NCBI GenBank assembly: GCA_959347315.1
Contig: OY365819.1
Location: forward strand, 19,259,119-19,323,118
Source: Bimastos eiseni
Lineage: Eukaryota; Annelida; Clitellata; Crassiclitellata; Lumbricidae
Length of the DNA: 64,000 nucleotides
Reading direction: 5' to 3'
Numbering within the stretch: the stretch's first letter is position 1; each line of letters begins with the position of its first letter. The notes under the pieces are model-generated. The model saw only the letters and a program-made list of their open reading frames with translations, was not told the origin of the DNA and ran no database searches. Position numbers and translations under genes: made by a program. Shown in pieces: positions 52,670 through 64,000 of the stretch.

Positions 52670-53133
52670 AAGTCTAATCGACTAGACATCGAACGAATTA
52701 TCGTAGATCAGAAGTTGAATTTCACTCGAGAACACGCATCACAGAAGAGAACCGATAGCAGCAGACCATGAGTCCAAAAGGGGCGATAGACAGAGGTTGA
52801 GGTAAAGAATCTGGCACTTAAAGGCAATTAAAAAGCAAGCAGCATCAATAGGACTCTGAGAGAGAAGCGCGAGAGACAGTGACCGCAATTCTTTATTTTA
52901 GCCTCAATACTAAGTCTTCTCATTTGGTTCGTCTGTTTGAGTGGATGCTAAATCAATTAGAGTGCAAGGCCAGAGATTATAATCCCTTTCAAAAGCCATC
53001 ATAGGAAAATGATCCGCGATCCGCATGCTCTCTTTTGCAGAGGCTCATGACGGTTCAAAGAGTCATGCGTGCATGTAGTCTTAGACAAGACTACTGTATT
53101 TTTAAAATCCCTCAATAAGGCTGGCAGCAGAGG

Positions 53134-53144
53134 GTCGAACCCGG
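53134..53144 (-). promoter_or_regulatory. Perfect pol III B-box-like motif
   Basis: GGGTTCGACCC on the minus strand, with AGCCCG before it. No convincing A box or tRNA fold upstream, so it is probably a SINE remnant. The surrounding 52670-54279 has no gene I recognise and includes AT microsatellites near 53600-53650 and 53760-53800. Confidence 0.35.
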
Positions 53145-54279
53145 GCTATCAGCACTCTGGGAAGACCAACCAGGACAGAGCAGCAATGGTCAAGTAGGCA
53201 GGTGATAGAGCATTGAGTAGGGTAGCAAAAGCGTCATGAGACATGGAACGAGAAACAGTATGCAGCTGACGAAGTTGACAGTAACAAGTTACTAACAACA
53301 ATGGTTGAGCCGATTGATATGGAATGAAAAGCAAAGTTTTTGGTAATTTCTCAGGCTCAGATCCATAGAGTCTAGAAAGATAAGATGAGGAAAGGTTTCA
53401 GCCATCAGGCACCAAGCATAACCTGCGGACTAAGACGGTCTCTGTAGAGTGTAGAGTGGTTCCTTCTAAACCCAGATTGATCACTAAACAAATAAACAAT
53501 CAACTGATTAGCAATACTGCGTTCAAGAAAGCTTGAGAGGAATGATACGTTGGTGCTGGAAGTTTATTAACTTCATTTAAAAAATACTGAAACTTGGAAT
53601 ATTGCCTATATATACACATATATATGTATATATATATAATATATCTTTATGCATGGAACAAATCTCGAATACAAAATCCATTGCGGCTTGGTAAATATTT
53701 AGTATTTCTATAGATTTCTGACCCTCTGCTTCTTTTTCGACAAATCGAATGGTAATCGTATAATAATAATATACATACATAAATATGTATAAATATGTAT
53801 GCACACATGTTTTTAATATTATATAGATCTACATGAAATGAAACAGAAACCTGGCAATGTATTCGTGACCTCCCACAATTTACCCATACAGACGGATATT
53901 TAAAATATACACGAACTGGCAACACCGATCAGAAACAAAATTTAATTGATTGTCATGTTGATGTTTAGTTTCAGCTGATTGTCCTCAAACGTAGGCAATG
54001 GGGTGTTCTGTCATAAATGTCCCTATTATATAATATGCTCTATTTCGGATTAAGTTCTGTAATGCCATTCCGCACAGAGAAAGCTATCAAGAATAACACC
54101 ATCCTACAATATCTAAACGGCATGCATAACAGGTATGGTTATAACACGAAGCACTTAACAGCTATTTACATGTTTCAACAGAGATAGGATCACGTAATGT
54201 ACACAAGTTATATTTATAAGTAACGTAAAGACAAAAACCGGGTGCATTCGCATAGATATATATACAGACTATATACAAC

Positions 54280-54471
54280 ATGGCCAGACGGAGTTCGTTC
54301 ATAGTTCCAAACTCGGATATCTATGTGTTGTCTCGAGAATGGGCCCAGGAAAGAACCCTGGAGTCAATTGTTACCACCTGCAATGATCCCTACTGGATAA
54401 CCAAGCACTGCACTCAAAAATTGAATGAAAAATTGGTGGAATCAACTTCAAAGACGGTAGAGTTTTTCTAA
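54280..54471 (+). CDS. Small ORF of 63 codons, doubtful
   Basis: ATG in a good context (A at -3, G at +4), a TATATATA stretch upstream at about 54255, and balanced amino-acid composition (start MARRSSFIVPNSDIY, end STSKTVEFF). No domain, signal peptide or family recognised. It may be a short gene, an exon or chance. Isolated in AT-rich DNA. Confidence 0.2.
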   Translation: MARRSSFIVPNSDIYVLSREWAQERTLESIVTTCNDPYWITKHCTQKLNEKLVESTSKTVEFF

Positions 54472-57400
54472 ACGTGGCAGTTCACCTTAGAATGATATGG
54501 ATGACAAATGAGTCAATGCTCTGGATATATTTGATGCACAAGACAGAAGTTAATTCGTAAATTCATTGGTCGTTTGGCATCTAGTGATTTTGGTTGCTAT
54601 GATGGGGCAATCGGGTTTATCACTCCCTCCCTCTGCTCGTCTTTCTTGGATGATAAAAGCTGCCCAACCAGGCGAAACTTAACTCCCTTAACATGAAGTT
54701 CGAGTGGTTTAAACCACGACAAGCACGGTGCGTAAGTTACCGCAGGGAGGATCTTCTGTCTAGTGTCATCACAGACTTCACACCCTTCATAACTAATGTT
54801 ATAAAATAATGACTGTCAGCCTTGATAGCCTCATACAAGTTGGCCTATATAGAGTCTGAAATAAGGCTGGTTTGGCCAGATTGCCTCTTGAGAAAAGCAA
54901 TGTCTGGCGTCCAATCGAACAAAACACATCACTCATCTATCTCGAAACAGAACAAGTCTCTAACTTCAAAAACATTTCCTATGCACATGCGTCAACTTCT
55001 AGTGCACAAAAGGCAGCAGACTCTTGCTACACAAACAAGTTTCTGAGAGATTTTCTGAACACAGGCTTGAGCAAGATGTCAAACGGTCAATATGGCGGCC
55101 TGATTTAGGTTAAAACATCTGATTGAAGACCATACTTAGTAAAGTATTGTACTGCACCTCCATCAGTTACAGTACTTGGAAGGCACAGAGCTTGGCATTT
55201 CGCGGGTCTTCTGGCTTAAAAATTAAAAATTCTGCCATTTTTATCAATGTAACAAAAATTGCAAATGTCAAATCACTTGTACTAGCTAGGGCTTAAACCC
55301 TAAAAGTCGTTAAAGGTCCTAACCCTTACCGAACACTAACCAAACACTCACCATTAACCTGTAGAAACTGGGACATAGTGTGCAGCGGGATCAAGGGCAA
55401 CGAAAGACTTAGCGGCGTAAAGCATTGTCAACAAAGCACTTTTGGAACTGAAACTTTTCCACTTTTCAAAGGAAATATGTGAAGATCCTTCTTGCAGCCA
55501 GCGCAGAACAAAAGGGGTTTGCAAACACATGTATGGAGGAGTTGGTTTCAAAATCAGATGCATTCTTTTGAGCAAAAGCTGCTTCCAGAGAAATTCAAAG
55601 GCACTTCTTGCCAGTTAAATGTGTAAGCGGTCTGCAGTAATCTATTATATACCAAAAACAAATACTATTTCTGTTAACAATCTCTACCACAGCCAAGTCT
55701 TTGAACCTCTAAAAGCCATAACAAATCTATAATCGTGGTTCAAAACAGTCAAAGACAAATTTATCTAGAGACCAATTATAGTGCTCAATCTATAAACCTA
55801 AGCAGGATTCCCTGATTCTGTAAATGATTGCTCCCTGAAACTCAATTCTGATAACTGAAATTGCCAACATAAACGATTTCAACTTCACACCAAATCTTTA
55901 AGCTATCCAGTTCATCAAAGTCCTATTCAAATGCATAGGGCTTAGTTTTCCAAATGTTGAATTTTACACTGCTAAAACTTCAAAAATATTGTGCATTCCC
56001 TATGACAAATGCTACAAATACTGAAAAAAACTGGTGCAAAATACAGATCCTATCACAATGACATAAGTTGTTTTCATGTGAATGTCTCTCATCCTCAAAA
56101 ATAAAGTTATTCCTGGCTAATACAAGAAACATTCGGGGCAAATGTGGTGGTTACATAGCTCAAACAGGAAAATTTCTGAAAATGACATTCATCTCAAGGA
56201 AAATCTGCAGTCACAAAGATCACTGGAAAACTCTGACAAAGCTGAGACTGTTTTCAATGCAAGCGCACAGTTACCAACTCAAATGCTACACTAACAGCGT
56301 TTATCTACATCCTCTCACATCAAGGATTAGAAAAAAAATACAACAGCCAGCGTATATAGGCAAAAGTCGCAGCCAAATTAGTTTCAGACAACGGAGGGAC
56401 ATGAAAATCTGACATTGGGTGAGCGTTACATCAACAAAGGCTGTTACAGTTCTGCAGTCGTCAATTTTTTATTTAGTTCCAGCACAGAACTTAAGGCAGT
56501 GATTACATTTTGTGGTGGGAAAAGAGCCCCCACTGACCAATTTCTTTTGACCATGGACAACTGTAGTCAAGAGATGAAATCTTGACCATTGACTTGACTA
56601 TTCCAGTTTTTGCAGCTGTGAAACCTTAATAAATGCTACGGTCGACACAACTAAAGACAGACTTTTGCAATCCAGATGTAGCTAAAAACAACACGCAATA
56701 AAGACTCGGCAACACAAGCCTGAAACTTCCCTAAGGCATAGATACACAATTGTGTTCTCTAAGTTTCAATATCAATCACCATATGCACTTCTCAAAGGAC
56801 CTGTGCAAACAAGGCCAGACTTCTTCTGCAACGGTTGAATCTTCTGCTTTAATTTTACTACCAAATCACAGCTTGAATCAGAATTTCACCAGGGACATGC
56901 TCTCGAAATTACAACCACACCATGGTTGATGAAACAATTTCTGATCAAGAAGAGAATATTTCTTGACGGATTGCAACCCATAAAATGATCAAATCATTAA
57001 CAACATACAGAGGACATAATAAACAAAGTCATGAATAAATCACAGCAGACAAACAAGAAACTGATCACACTACATGCGAAAAGCCGACGTAAAACAAACC
57101 AACCGGAAAACGAAACCCTAACTTTTTTTTCAACCAACCAAAACACTTCAGTTTTTTCAACTCTAGCATGAACTTCGGACAACTGTCAACTCCATTCTCA
57201 ATGACTAAAAGGTAAAAGGTTCTGCATAAAATTACCAAAGGCTGGGTCTGTCTTTAACTCATTTGCTAGCACATAATTCAATCTCAAATATTATAAATAT
57301 GATTTATCCACTAAGAAAATTTAACTTTTATAAAGTCGACTAGATCAAGACTTCAAAACTGCCATTCTCCAAGGGGTAGCTATCAATATATATGCAAACA

Positions 57401-57778
57401 TATCTTGAAACTGAAAGACAAAGAAAAAATCTGGTCATTAGAACATGAAAAAAAGAGCATTTGGCATCATCCAAGCAGCTTTACACTTCACTTTCTGCTC
57501 CCACAAGCCATTCGTCAATTCATGACGTTACTTCTAAAATCTGGACTTTACAAAGGCATCATTGCTTCACTAGACAACAAATCGTCTTCACACATATGCT
57601 GAAACCAAGAGAAGAACGACTCTTTACTTTTAACCAGGTATTGCTTCGGCCTTGCTGGTTGAAGATTACAAACGATTTACAAGATAAGCCATAAAAAACC
57701 CAAAGCATAATGCAATTACAACCATCATATGCAAATATAGATGTTTCACATAAGCATAATGTTCACATATACAATTTT
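54472..57778. other. AT-rich DNA, no gene recognised
   Basis: Only short chance-like frames on both strands. A perfect 14-bp palindrome GTGGTTTAAACCAC lies at 54703-54716. It could be intergenic or intronic. Confidence 0.5.
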
Positions 57779-58065
57779 CTATATATACACACACACACAC
57801 ACAAATTTGTATGTATATAGACTATATACACATCCTGTAAAGAACCCACAGATACCCATATATAAATATTCATGTATGATGGGCCCCGATATACATATAT
57901 ATATGCATACATAAATATATATATATATATATATAAACATAATACATATGCATAAACATAATACATATGCATAAACATAATACATATGCATAAACATAAT
58001 ACATATGCATGATGCAAAGAACCCAGAAACACGCATATGAATATTCATATACAAGGGGGTCCATG
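57779..58065. repeat. Microsatellite cluster with flanking duplicate and 19-bp tandem repeat
   Basis: (TA)n/(AC)n, then four copies of a 19-bp unit (ATACATATGCATAAACATA phase; copies near 57941, 57960, 57979, 57998). It is flanked by two related segments of about 50 bp beginning AAAGAACCCA and holding AATATTCAT (about 57839-57889 and 58015-58063). Confidence 0.8.
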
Positions 58066-61049
58066 TCTGCTACAACCAAAGAGGGTCACGGAAGTGCATC
58101 TCTCGTAAGTCTGACTACCAGAGCGCTCCAGTGACTAACCGGGAAAAGACTGATAAAGAAATAACGATAAGAAGAGCAATTACAATGCATGCAGGTACAG
58201 CCGCTGTAATTCAGGAGATACAAAGAGTCGCTTCCAGACACACACGTCAGCCAAATCCTCTTGCAATAATTCATCTTCCACAAGCAGCCTGTGTATCTCA
58301 GATAAAAAACAATATTACTGATAACATGAACGTCGCTAATAATAATGCCACAGCTACTACTGCTATTAATAAGAATAATGTAGGTGGGAGATTCACATAG
58401 GCATGGAAAGCAAGGTCCACGCTTTCCACTGAATGCCCATCATAGTCAGTGGGAGTACATGACCTAAGGCCATCTCGTATTCCTAATGCTGTAACCAACA
58501 ATTACAATTATACAAATGCACAGCACAGGAATAGCTTTGCTCCTTTCTAATCATATATGCCAATTAAGCAAGACATAAAACAAAAGCTATTCTCATCAAA
58601 GAACAACAAAAGGCATCATCATCAACATCATCATCATCATTATCGTCGATAGCAACGTCCAATCCTATAAACTCCTAGCAACAGATGTCTTAGTTTTACT
58701 CGGAATATTTCGGAACGAGTAAAAGATTCAGACAACAATTGGAAAACGTAAAGTTGATGCAAAAGTGCTGAATTAGGTTAAACAATGCAATTAGGTTCTT
58801 GCGACGACTTGATGTCGCAAACAACAATCCAAGAGAGAAAGCATAGGTGAACTGGAAAAAGACCAAGAGGAACAAAGTATTAGTTAGGAACAGTGATAAC
58901 ACTCCTTGAGATATATATTCCAAGATCTTGAATTTGGAGGATTGATTTGGGATTTTGGGATATTTCCAAGATCGACTTACCAGTTATTATCAAAATCTTC
59001 AACAGTGGCAGCAAAACAGATTGGAAGAACTTGCTCAGTGGTCTTTCTGAAAGATGTTTATTATTACTGTAATGTGTAAACATTATAATTTGCAACTACA
59101 AAGTTAGGCTTGAGTTTTTTATTTGCCAACATTTAGCTCAGCATTTTGTGAGATACTGTGATTATTTAAATACATTTCATATTGTATCACAGCTTTTTCT
59201 TTATTGTAAGCCAGAATAAAATATACATGTAGGAACTGTTAAACTGTAAACCATAAAATAAGGTACTTGTCTTTTTTTTAGTACACTCTTGGCCAAGTTT
59301 GGGATTTTCATGGCAAGATCTTAGTATTTCTGAAAATGGAGTGGCTAGGACAGTGGTTAGCACAGTGGCTAGGACAGTGTCTTTGTCTCTGACAACACAG
59401 TGAGTTAGTAAAGAAACAAAAAATAAAGAAAAAAACTGAACAAAACACAGACAAGTGTAGCAGTTAAAGAGAAAAACATCAAGCTTTGACAATGGCCCTA
59501 ACTCAGAAAGAAGAAATTTTTAAAATTACATTCAACATGTGAACTGTTAGCACCACACATCCGCATAGCACTCTGTAACATCACATATAAAGTAAAAATA
59601 TTTTTTAAAAGCTCACAGTTAAAGATGAAACATTAGCGTTTCGTCTCATTATTCAAGAAAGTTAATGTCACACCGGTGCCATTTAATACAAGCTCATAGT
59701 CCAAAATACTTACTTTCAAAGTAAGTGATTTTCTAAAACATCAAAAGCAAATGTTAAAAAAAGAACTCATGTCATAGTCACTACAAACACAAGAAATAAT
59801 ACGCTAAGCAAAGTCTCCGAATAGACACAAGAACGGAACTCCCTAAAACAAAGGATAAACATTAAATTTATCAAAATAGACCTTTAAAATAACCTCAAAT
59901 AGACAACAAAACCGTGACATCAAATTTAGAAAAAGATTTTCAAACTCTCGAATATTTACCAATGCAATAATTAACAAAATGCCCAGGGTAGAATAACTTA
60001 ACGAATAGTCCTAAACCGATGAACCTTCCTCAAATGGTACACAATCTTTTCCATCAACAGTCAACCTCAGTTAACTCAAAGAACTCCAGAAACAAAATCG
60101 CAGTCTGTTTTAACTCAACAAAACATATTACAGCAAAACATACTCCATAAAAATCATGGCAAAACCTTTGCTCCCAAAAGCCAACTTCACTTGAGAAAAT
60201 AAACACACCGGTGTCTGTCTTAGAACTTCACTCTTATTTTGCTTAAGAAAAAAATCACCACTGACCTCATAAAGTAAAGACCGGTACATAAGGCAAATGC
60301 ATTCGACTGGTCCTACATGGATTGAGTCGGATGGGGCAAGTTCCTCATATGGAATGAGACAGAAGAGTTGAACAGATTCTGAAGGAACGAGATGGAGTGA
60401 AAGTCCACAGAAGGACTGGCCAGAAACAGTCATGACCTTGAAAAGCTTGGAGATATCAAGGGACGAGACCAAGGAGGAACTGGCGATGGGCAGAGACGGG
60501 CGGAGGGGGATGCGCTGCTTGATTGTGCAGATCTAAGTAATGGGGCTGAGCACAGTCACTCTCAGATCAACCTTTGGCTCTTGCACTAATTCCTGTTCAT
60601 GAGAGAGCCTGTGTATCTAATGCAACGTAATAAAGTGGTAAACATGTGACACAAGGCACCAAGTATTTCACATGCAATTCTGCCAACATAAGCAAACACG
60701 CAAATTTCATTTAACTTTTGAACACGTGAACAACAACTTTCCCACCCAACATTGTAAACAACACCCATTGGTTCCCGAAAATCTATCCTGGTCTCAACAA
60801 CAGCAGCTAAGAATCTCTCTCCATCCACAGATTTAATTCTCTAATAATTTACACATTCACCTATTGAGGTTATTAAAATATAACTCATCATTCACCACAC
60901 AATTCAAATGGACAGAAAAAGACCAACACCAAAGAAACAGTCCTCACTAACACTTCCAACAATCTCATGTCATGGCCTTGAATAGGAAACAACACAGTTA
61001 ACATATCATTCAATCAGAGTCCACATAACCTCAATCCCTTATTTATAAC
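58066..61049. other. AT-rich DNA, no gene recognised
   Basis: Contains an (ATC)n stretch at 58613-58643, a CTAGGACAGTG direct repeat near 59340-59380, and AATAAA on the minus strand at about 59200, which could serve a very long 3' UTR of the zinc-finger gene to the right. The minus-strand 114-codon frame at 60128-60472 is not supported by any motif. Confidence 0.5.
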
Positions 61050-61155
61050 TCAATTATATATACGTGTATATATATATATCCAATATATTATATACGTATA
61101 TATACAATATATTATATATGTATATAAATACAATACATGTATATATTTATATATG
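61050..61155. repeat. TA-rich palindromic low-complexity tract
   Basis: Runs of TATATA with ATACGTAT and ACATGT-like palindromes, including CAATATATTATATACG repeated twice. Prone to cruciform extrusion. Confidence 0.8.
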
Positions 61156-61761
61156 AAGATTTAGTTTTGATTTAAAAGACTTCAGGCAACATAGCAAACA
61201 ACACACAAACAAATAAACAAATGCAGTCTAATGACAACGTTGAAAACTCTTAGATGTCTCAATAGTAATTGGCAATGGCCACCACATAAACAACTGAAGG
61301 CTCATTTAAAGTTTGGTACAATTTATAATGGAAATTCATACTTGCACGTACGGTAAAATGCACGTACCCCGAATACACTTCAACAATACAAACCTAAGTG
61401 TACTCATTTTTAACTCAGTACATACTCTTAGGCCCTCTCTTAGCCACTTGCAAAATGACGTCTAGTTGGTGAAAAAGTTACACCGAATTACATATTCAGC
61501 AAAAAACAAAAGAAAAGAAAGAAAGATAGAAATCTTTCAAGTATTTTGTACATAACCGGTTGTGATAGAACGTTAACTTAGAAAGCGAAGAAAGTGGGAC
61601 CAACTGTTGATATGCAAAATATTATATCAAAAGCTGCAGCAAAAGAAATAGTGCACATTTTAATGCGCCCAAAAGACGCAAGCGCCGGCCGCACTTACAA
61701 AGCAGATAAGTTGGCATCTATTTCAAGAATAAATCACTGGGTGATGATGAGATTATGGCAT

Positions 61762-63507
61762 CTATCTGAAGCCAGGGATCGACCTGGCCAACTGGCTGAG
61801 CGCAGTCGCAATGTAACATTCCGAAAGGTCGTTCCTTCGCAGAAAGGCATCCACGTCGCTCTCGGAAATGTCGTTACGACGCAGGTACGCGTTAAGGTCG
61901 CGTTCGAGCATGTCCGGGCGGTGCAGGTAGGCGTCGGTGACGTCGCCGCCGCGCTGCTGGTATATGTCGACGTCGTGAACCACAGAGTCGCTCCGTCTCA
62001 TGTAGATGTCTGCGCCGCGGTCGGCGATCTCGCCCCCTCCGTGCCGCTGGAACGCAACCGCCGCGTCCATGCCGAGCTCCGACGAGATCTCACCCCTTCT
62101 CAGCAGTAAGTCCTGCTGCTGCTGGCGGGACGGGCCACTGTACGGGGGCGACATGACCGACGGGTGAACGAACGGCCCCGGGGGTATCATTATGTGGGGC
62201 GACGACCTGCCCCCTGTCGGAGTAGACGACAGCGGCTGAAATCGCTGGACGTACGGCGACGCCGGTTCCATGTAGTCGTGAGACGCAAACGGTTTCTGGT
62301 CTTCGGGTGACCTCTGCTGCTGCTCCTCCGGCGAACGCGGCAGACAGCTAGTGGCCGGCGACTGCGGATACGGCTGGGTGCCCCCTCCACCAGGACCCCC
62401 TCCACCGCCGTGAAAGCCGCGAGCGTGCAGCATCTCCTGCCCCGTTCCGACGGACTTCGAATAGTAGGACGGGCTGACGTGAACGCCAGGCGAGTAGAGC
62501 GCCCGGTGCGACGGCTGACACTGGCGACCGTCGGTCGTCCCCGGTCGACCTCCGATGCCCTGCTGCTGCTGTTGGTTGTCGCCATGGTAGGAGAAGGACT
62601 GCACCGACATTGGGCTGCAGGGGCTGGACGATCCGGAGAGCGATGCTCTTGGCGACATGGCTGCCGAATCATTTTGATTCGCCGCGTCTCGGGGGTCGCA
62701 GACGACGAGGCGCGGAGGCAGCGCAGTCGGGCTCTCGTTTCGATTGGAGACCGACGGCGGCTCGCAGCGCTCCATGCGGTTCATGCGATCGTCGAACATC
62801 TCTGGTGAGTGAATGCGACTGTAGGGCACGATCTGGTGGTCTAGGGAGAGCGATCTGCCGAGAGGGAGCGGCGGATAGGCGGACGAACTGTGCGCTCTTG
62901 GCGGCATCAGCTTCTGTGCCACAGATTTCTCTCTGCCATCGACGCACCCCACTCCTCCTCCTCCTCCGATTCGGATTCCTGCTTCTCCGTCCGTGAGGTG
63001 GGTCTTTGAGTCCAAGTCGTTTGGTGAGACAGGTTCGTTGTCAATCTGTCCGATCATTGGAGGCAGAAGGTACGTCTCCGCCTGGGTCACTCGGAACATG
63101 GCGCTGTTCTTCTTGAGCTCGACGAGCCCCTGACAGTGCTGCTCATCGAGTTTCATCTCCATGTGACGCAGCAGGTAGGCCTCCTTTGTGAACAGCTTCT
63201 TGCAGACGAGACACTTGTACAGCTGCACCTGTCGGTCCGCCTCCGTACCCGGATGCATCACCATGTGCTTCCAGTAACCGGTCTCGTTACTGTAGCTCTT
63301 TTGACAGATGTCGCACGTGTACATCTTGTCGCGCGGCTTGACGTCGCGCGTCTCGATGAAGTCGTTGAGTGGTCGTCCGCCAGAGAAGACACGCCAGTAG
63401 TCCGGATGGTACTTGTGGATGTGGCGAAAAAATCGCACCTCGTCAACGCAGTGCTTTTCACACACCTGGCAGGTGAGGTCATGAGGTCGAGCGAGACTCG
63501 AGTTAAT
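61762..63507 (-). CDS. C2H2 zinc-finger protein, terminal coding exon
   Basis: 581 codons to the TAG at 61762. The exon starts at 63507 after a strong acceptor (TTGTTGTTTCAG), in phase 0; the ATG 30 nt upstream lies inside the intron tract and is not the likely start, so 5' exons lie outside the window. Fingers, in exon residues: C13-C16-H29-H34, C65-C68-H81-H85, and an irregular third, C99-C102-H115-H124 with 8 residues between the His. From about 150 on the protein is low-complexity: poly-Gly, poly-Gln, Pro/Ser-rich with many SP dipeptides. The C-terminal 75 residues hold degenerate repeats around AYLRRND and AFLRRND. It is probably a nuclear DNA-binding regulator. I do not recognise the orthologue. 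GC-rich against AT-rich flanks. Confidence 0.85.
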   Translation of the reverse strand: MNSSLARPHDLTCQVCEKHCVDEVRFFRHIHKYHPDYWRVFSGGRPLNDFIETRDVKPRDKMYTCDICQKSYSNETGYWKHMVMHPGTEADRQVQLYKCLVCKKLFTKEAYLLRHMEMKLDEQHCQGLVELKKNSAMFRVTQAETYLLPPMIGQIDNEPVSPNDLDSKTHLTDGEAGIRIGGGGGVGCVDGREKSVAQKLMPPRAHSSSAYPPLPLGRSLSLDHQIVPYSRIHSPEMFDDRMNRMERCEPPSVSNRNESPTALPPRLVVCDPRDAANQNDSAAMSPRASLSGSSSPCSPMSVQSFSYHGDNQQQQQGIGGRPGTTDGRQCQPSHRALYSPGVHVSPSYYSKSVGTGQEMLHARGFHGGGGGPGGGGTQPYPQSPATSCLPRSPEEQQQRSPEDQKPFASHDYMEPASPYVQRFQPLSSTPTGGRSSPHIMIPPGPFVHPSVMSPPYSGPSRQQQQDLLLRRGEISSELGMDAAVAFQRHGGGEIADRGADIYMRRSDSVVHDVDIYQQRGGDVTDAYLHRPDMLERDLNAYLRRNDISESDVDAFLRRNDLSECYIATALSQLARSIPGFR

Positions 63508-63880
63508 CTGAAACAACAAGACGCATTTCAAAGGCATTTCTTCAACTGGTAGAACTTGTCAAGTGGATGTAATAGTAACATTGGACATGTAATGTCTGAA
63601 ATGATGAAAAGTGTCGGAAGAAAGAAGACAAATGCGAATGACAGCGAAAATATCTACAGGATGCTTCAAGATGTCATTTTGAGGATAAGGGTTTACTCTG
63701 AATTGAATTCATAGCACCATCACCATTATCTGCCTCTTCAAAGTGCTATCCAACACACCACGTCTGTCAAAGGTCCTTAGAGGCACCACAGACACACATC
63801 AAAACATACACATGTTCACAAGTACACACATGCACCCATACAAATTATCATGTAATTTTCAAGATAACACATTTTTGTAA
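63508..63880 (-). other. Intron upstream of the zinc-finger exon
   Basis: It follows from the acceptor at 63508. AT-rich, with CACACA and CACATG words and no further exon recognised before the window ends. Confidence 0.6.
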
Positions 63881-64000
63881 TATATATACATGCAGGAATG
63901 CATGCATGAATGTATGCATGTATATATGCATGCAGGCAGGTATGTATGTGTGTATGTATGCGTGTATGTATGCGTGTATGCATGTGTGTATGCATGCGTG
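63881..64000. repeat. TATG/CATG microsatellite at window end
   Basis: Imperfect (TGTATG)n and (CATG)n mixture, mostly alternating purine-pyrimidine, running off the window. Confidence 0.9.

Noticed and set aside
60128..60472. Minus-strand 114-codon ORF
   Set aside because: No domain, no splice or promoter context, chance-level length in this region.
61594..62109. Plus-strand 171-codon ORF and others opposite the zinc-finger exon
   Set aside because: Antisense shadows of the GC-rich zinc-finger coding exon.

Overview
The window is animal nuclear DNA, most likely from an invertebrate. The evidence is spliceosomal introns with GTAAGT donors, a C2H2 zinc-finger gene, tRNA-derived SINE-like sequence, many di- and tetranucleotide microsatellites, and a Ty3/gypsy-type LTR retrotransposon. 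No bacterial features were seen. The species cannot be named from sequence alone.

Left and centre (1-26748 and 29759-50609): a head-to-tail tandem array of one LTR retrotransposon, all copies on the minus strand, with an exact period of 8595 bp. Neighbouring copies share one LTR. Each unit, read on the minus strand, has an LTR starting TGTTGCGC, a leader, ORF1 (gag, CCHC knuckle, aspartic protease, first half of reverse transcriptase), ORF2 (rest of reverse transcriptase, RNase H, integrase with GPY module), a roughly 1.05 kb minisatellite, about 0.5 kb of AT-rich DNA, a polypurine tract and the next LTR. Parts of seven units are visible. Every complete unit carries the same two lesions: a one-nucleotide frame offset inside reverse transcriptase, and Asn in place of the second catalytic Asp of integrase. 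The array was therefore probably multiplied as DNA, by LTR-LTR exchange, multimer integration or assembly unrolling, and not by its own retrotransposition.

Island (26749-29558): 2.8 kb of AT-rich, non-repeat DNA abuts a truncated unit and is followed by a 200-N scaffold gap, after which the array resumes mid-ORF1. The island holds the 3' part of a minus-strand host gene. I could join a large coding exon, an 89-nt exon in phase, and a possible last exon with a poly(A) signal. The protein is a basic, Ser/Lys-rich, probably disordered polypeptide that I do not recognise.

Right flank (50610-64000): the array ends at a clean LTR terminus at 50609. Beyond it are a CA/CG-rich microsatellite, a SINE-like and fold-back-repeat cluster (51.8-53.2 kb), a strong G-quadruplex motif, long AT-rich DNA without recognisable genes, and finally, on the minus strand, the terminal coding exon (61762-63507) of a C2H2 zinc-finger protein with a long low-complexity tail. 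The window ends in alternating purine-pyrimidine repeats.
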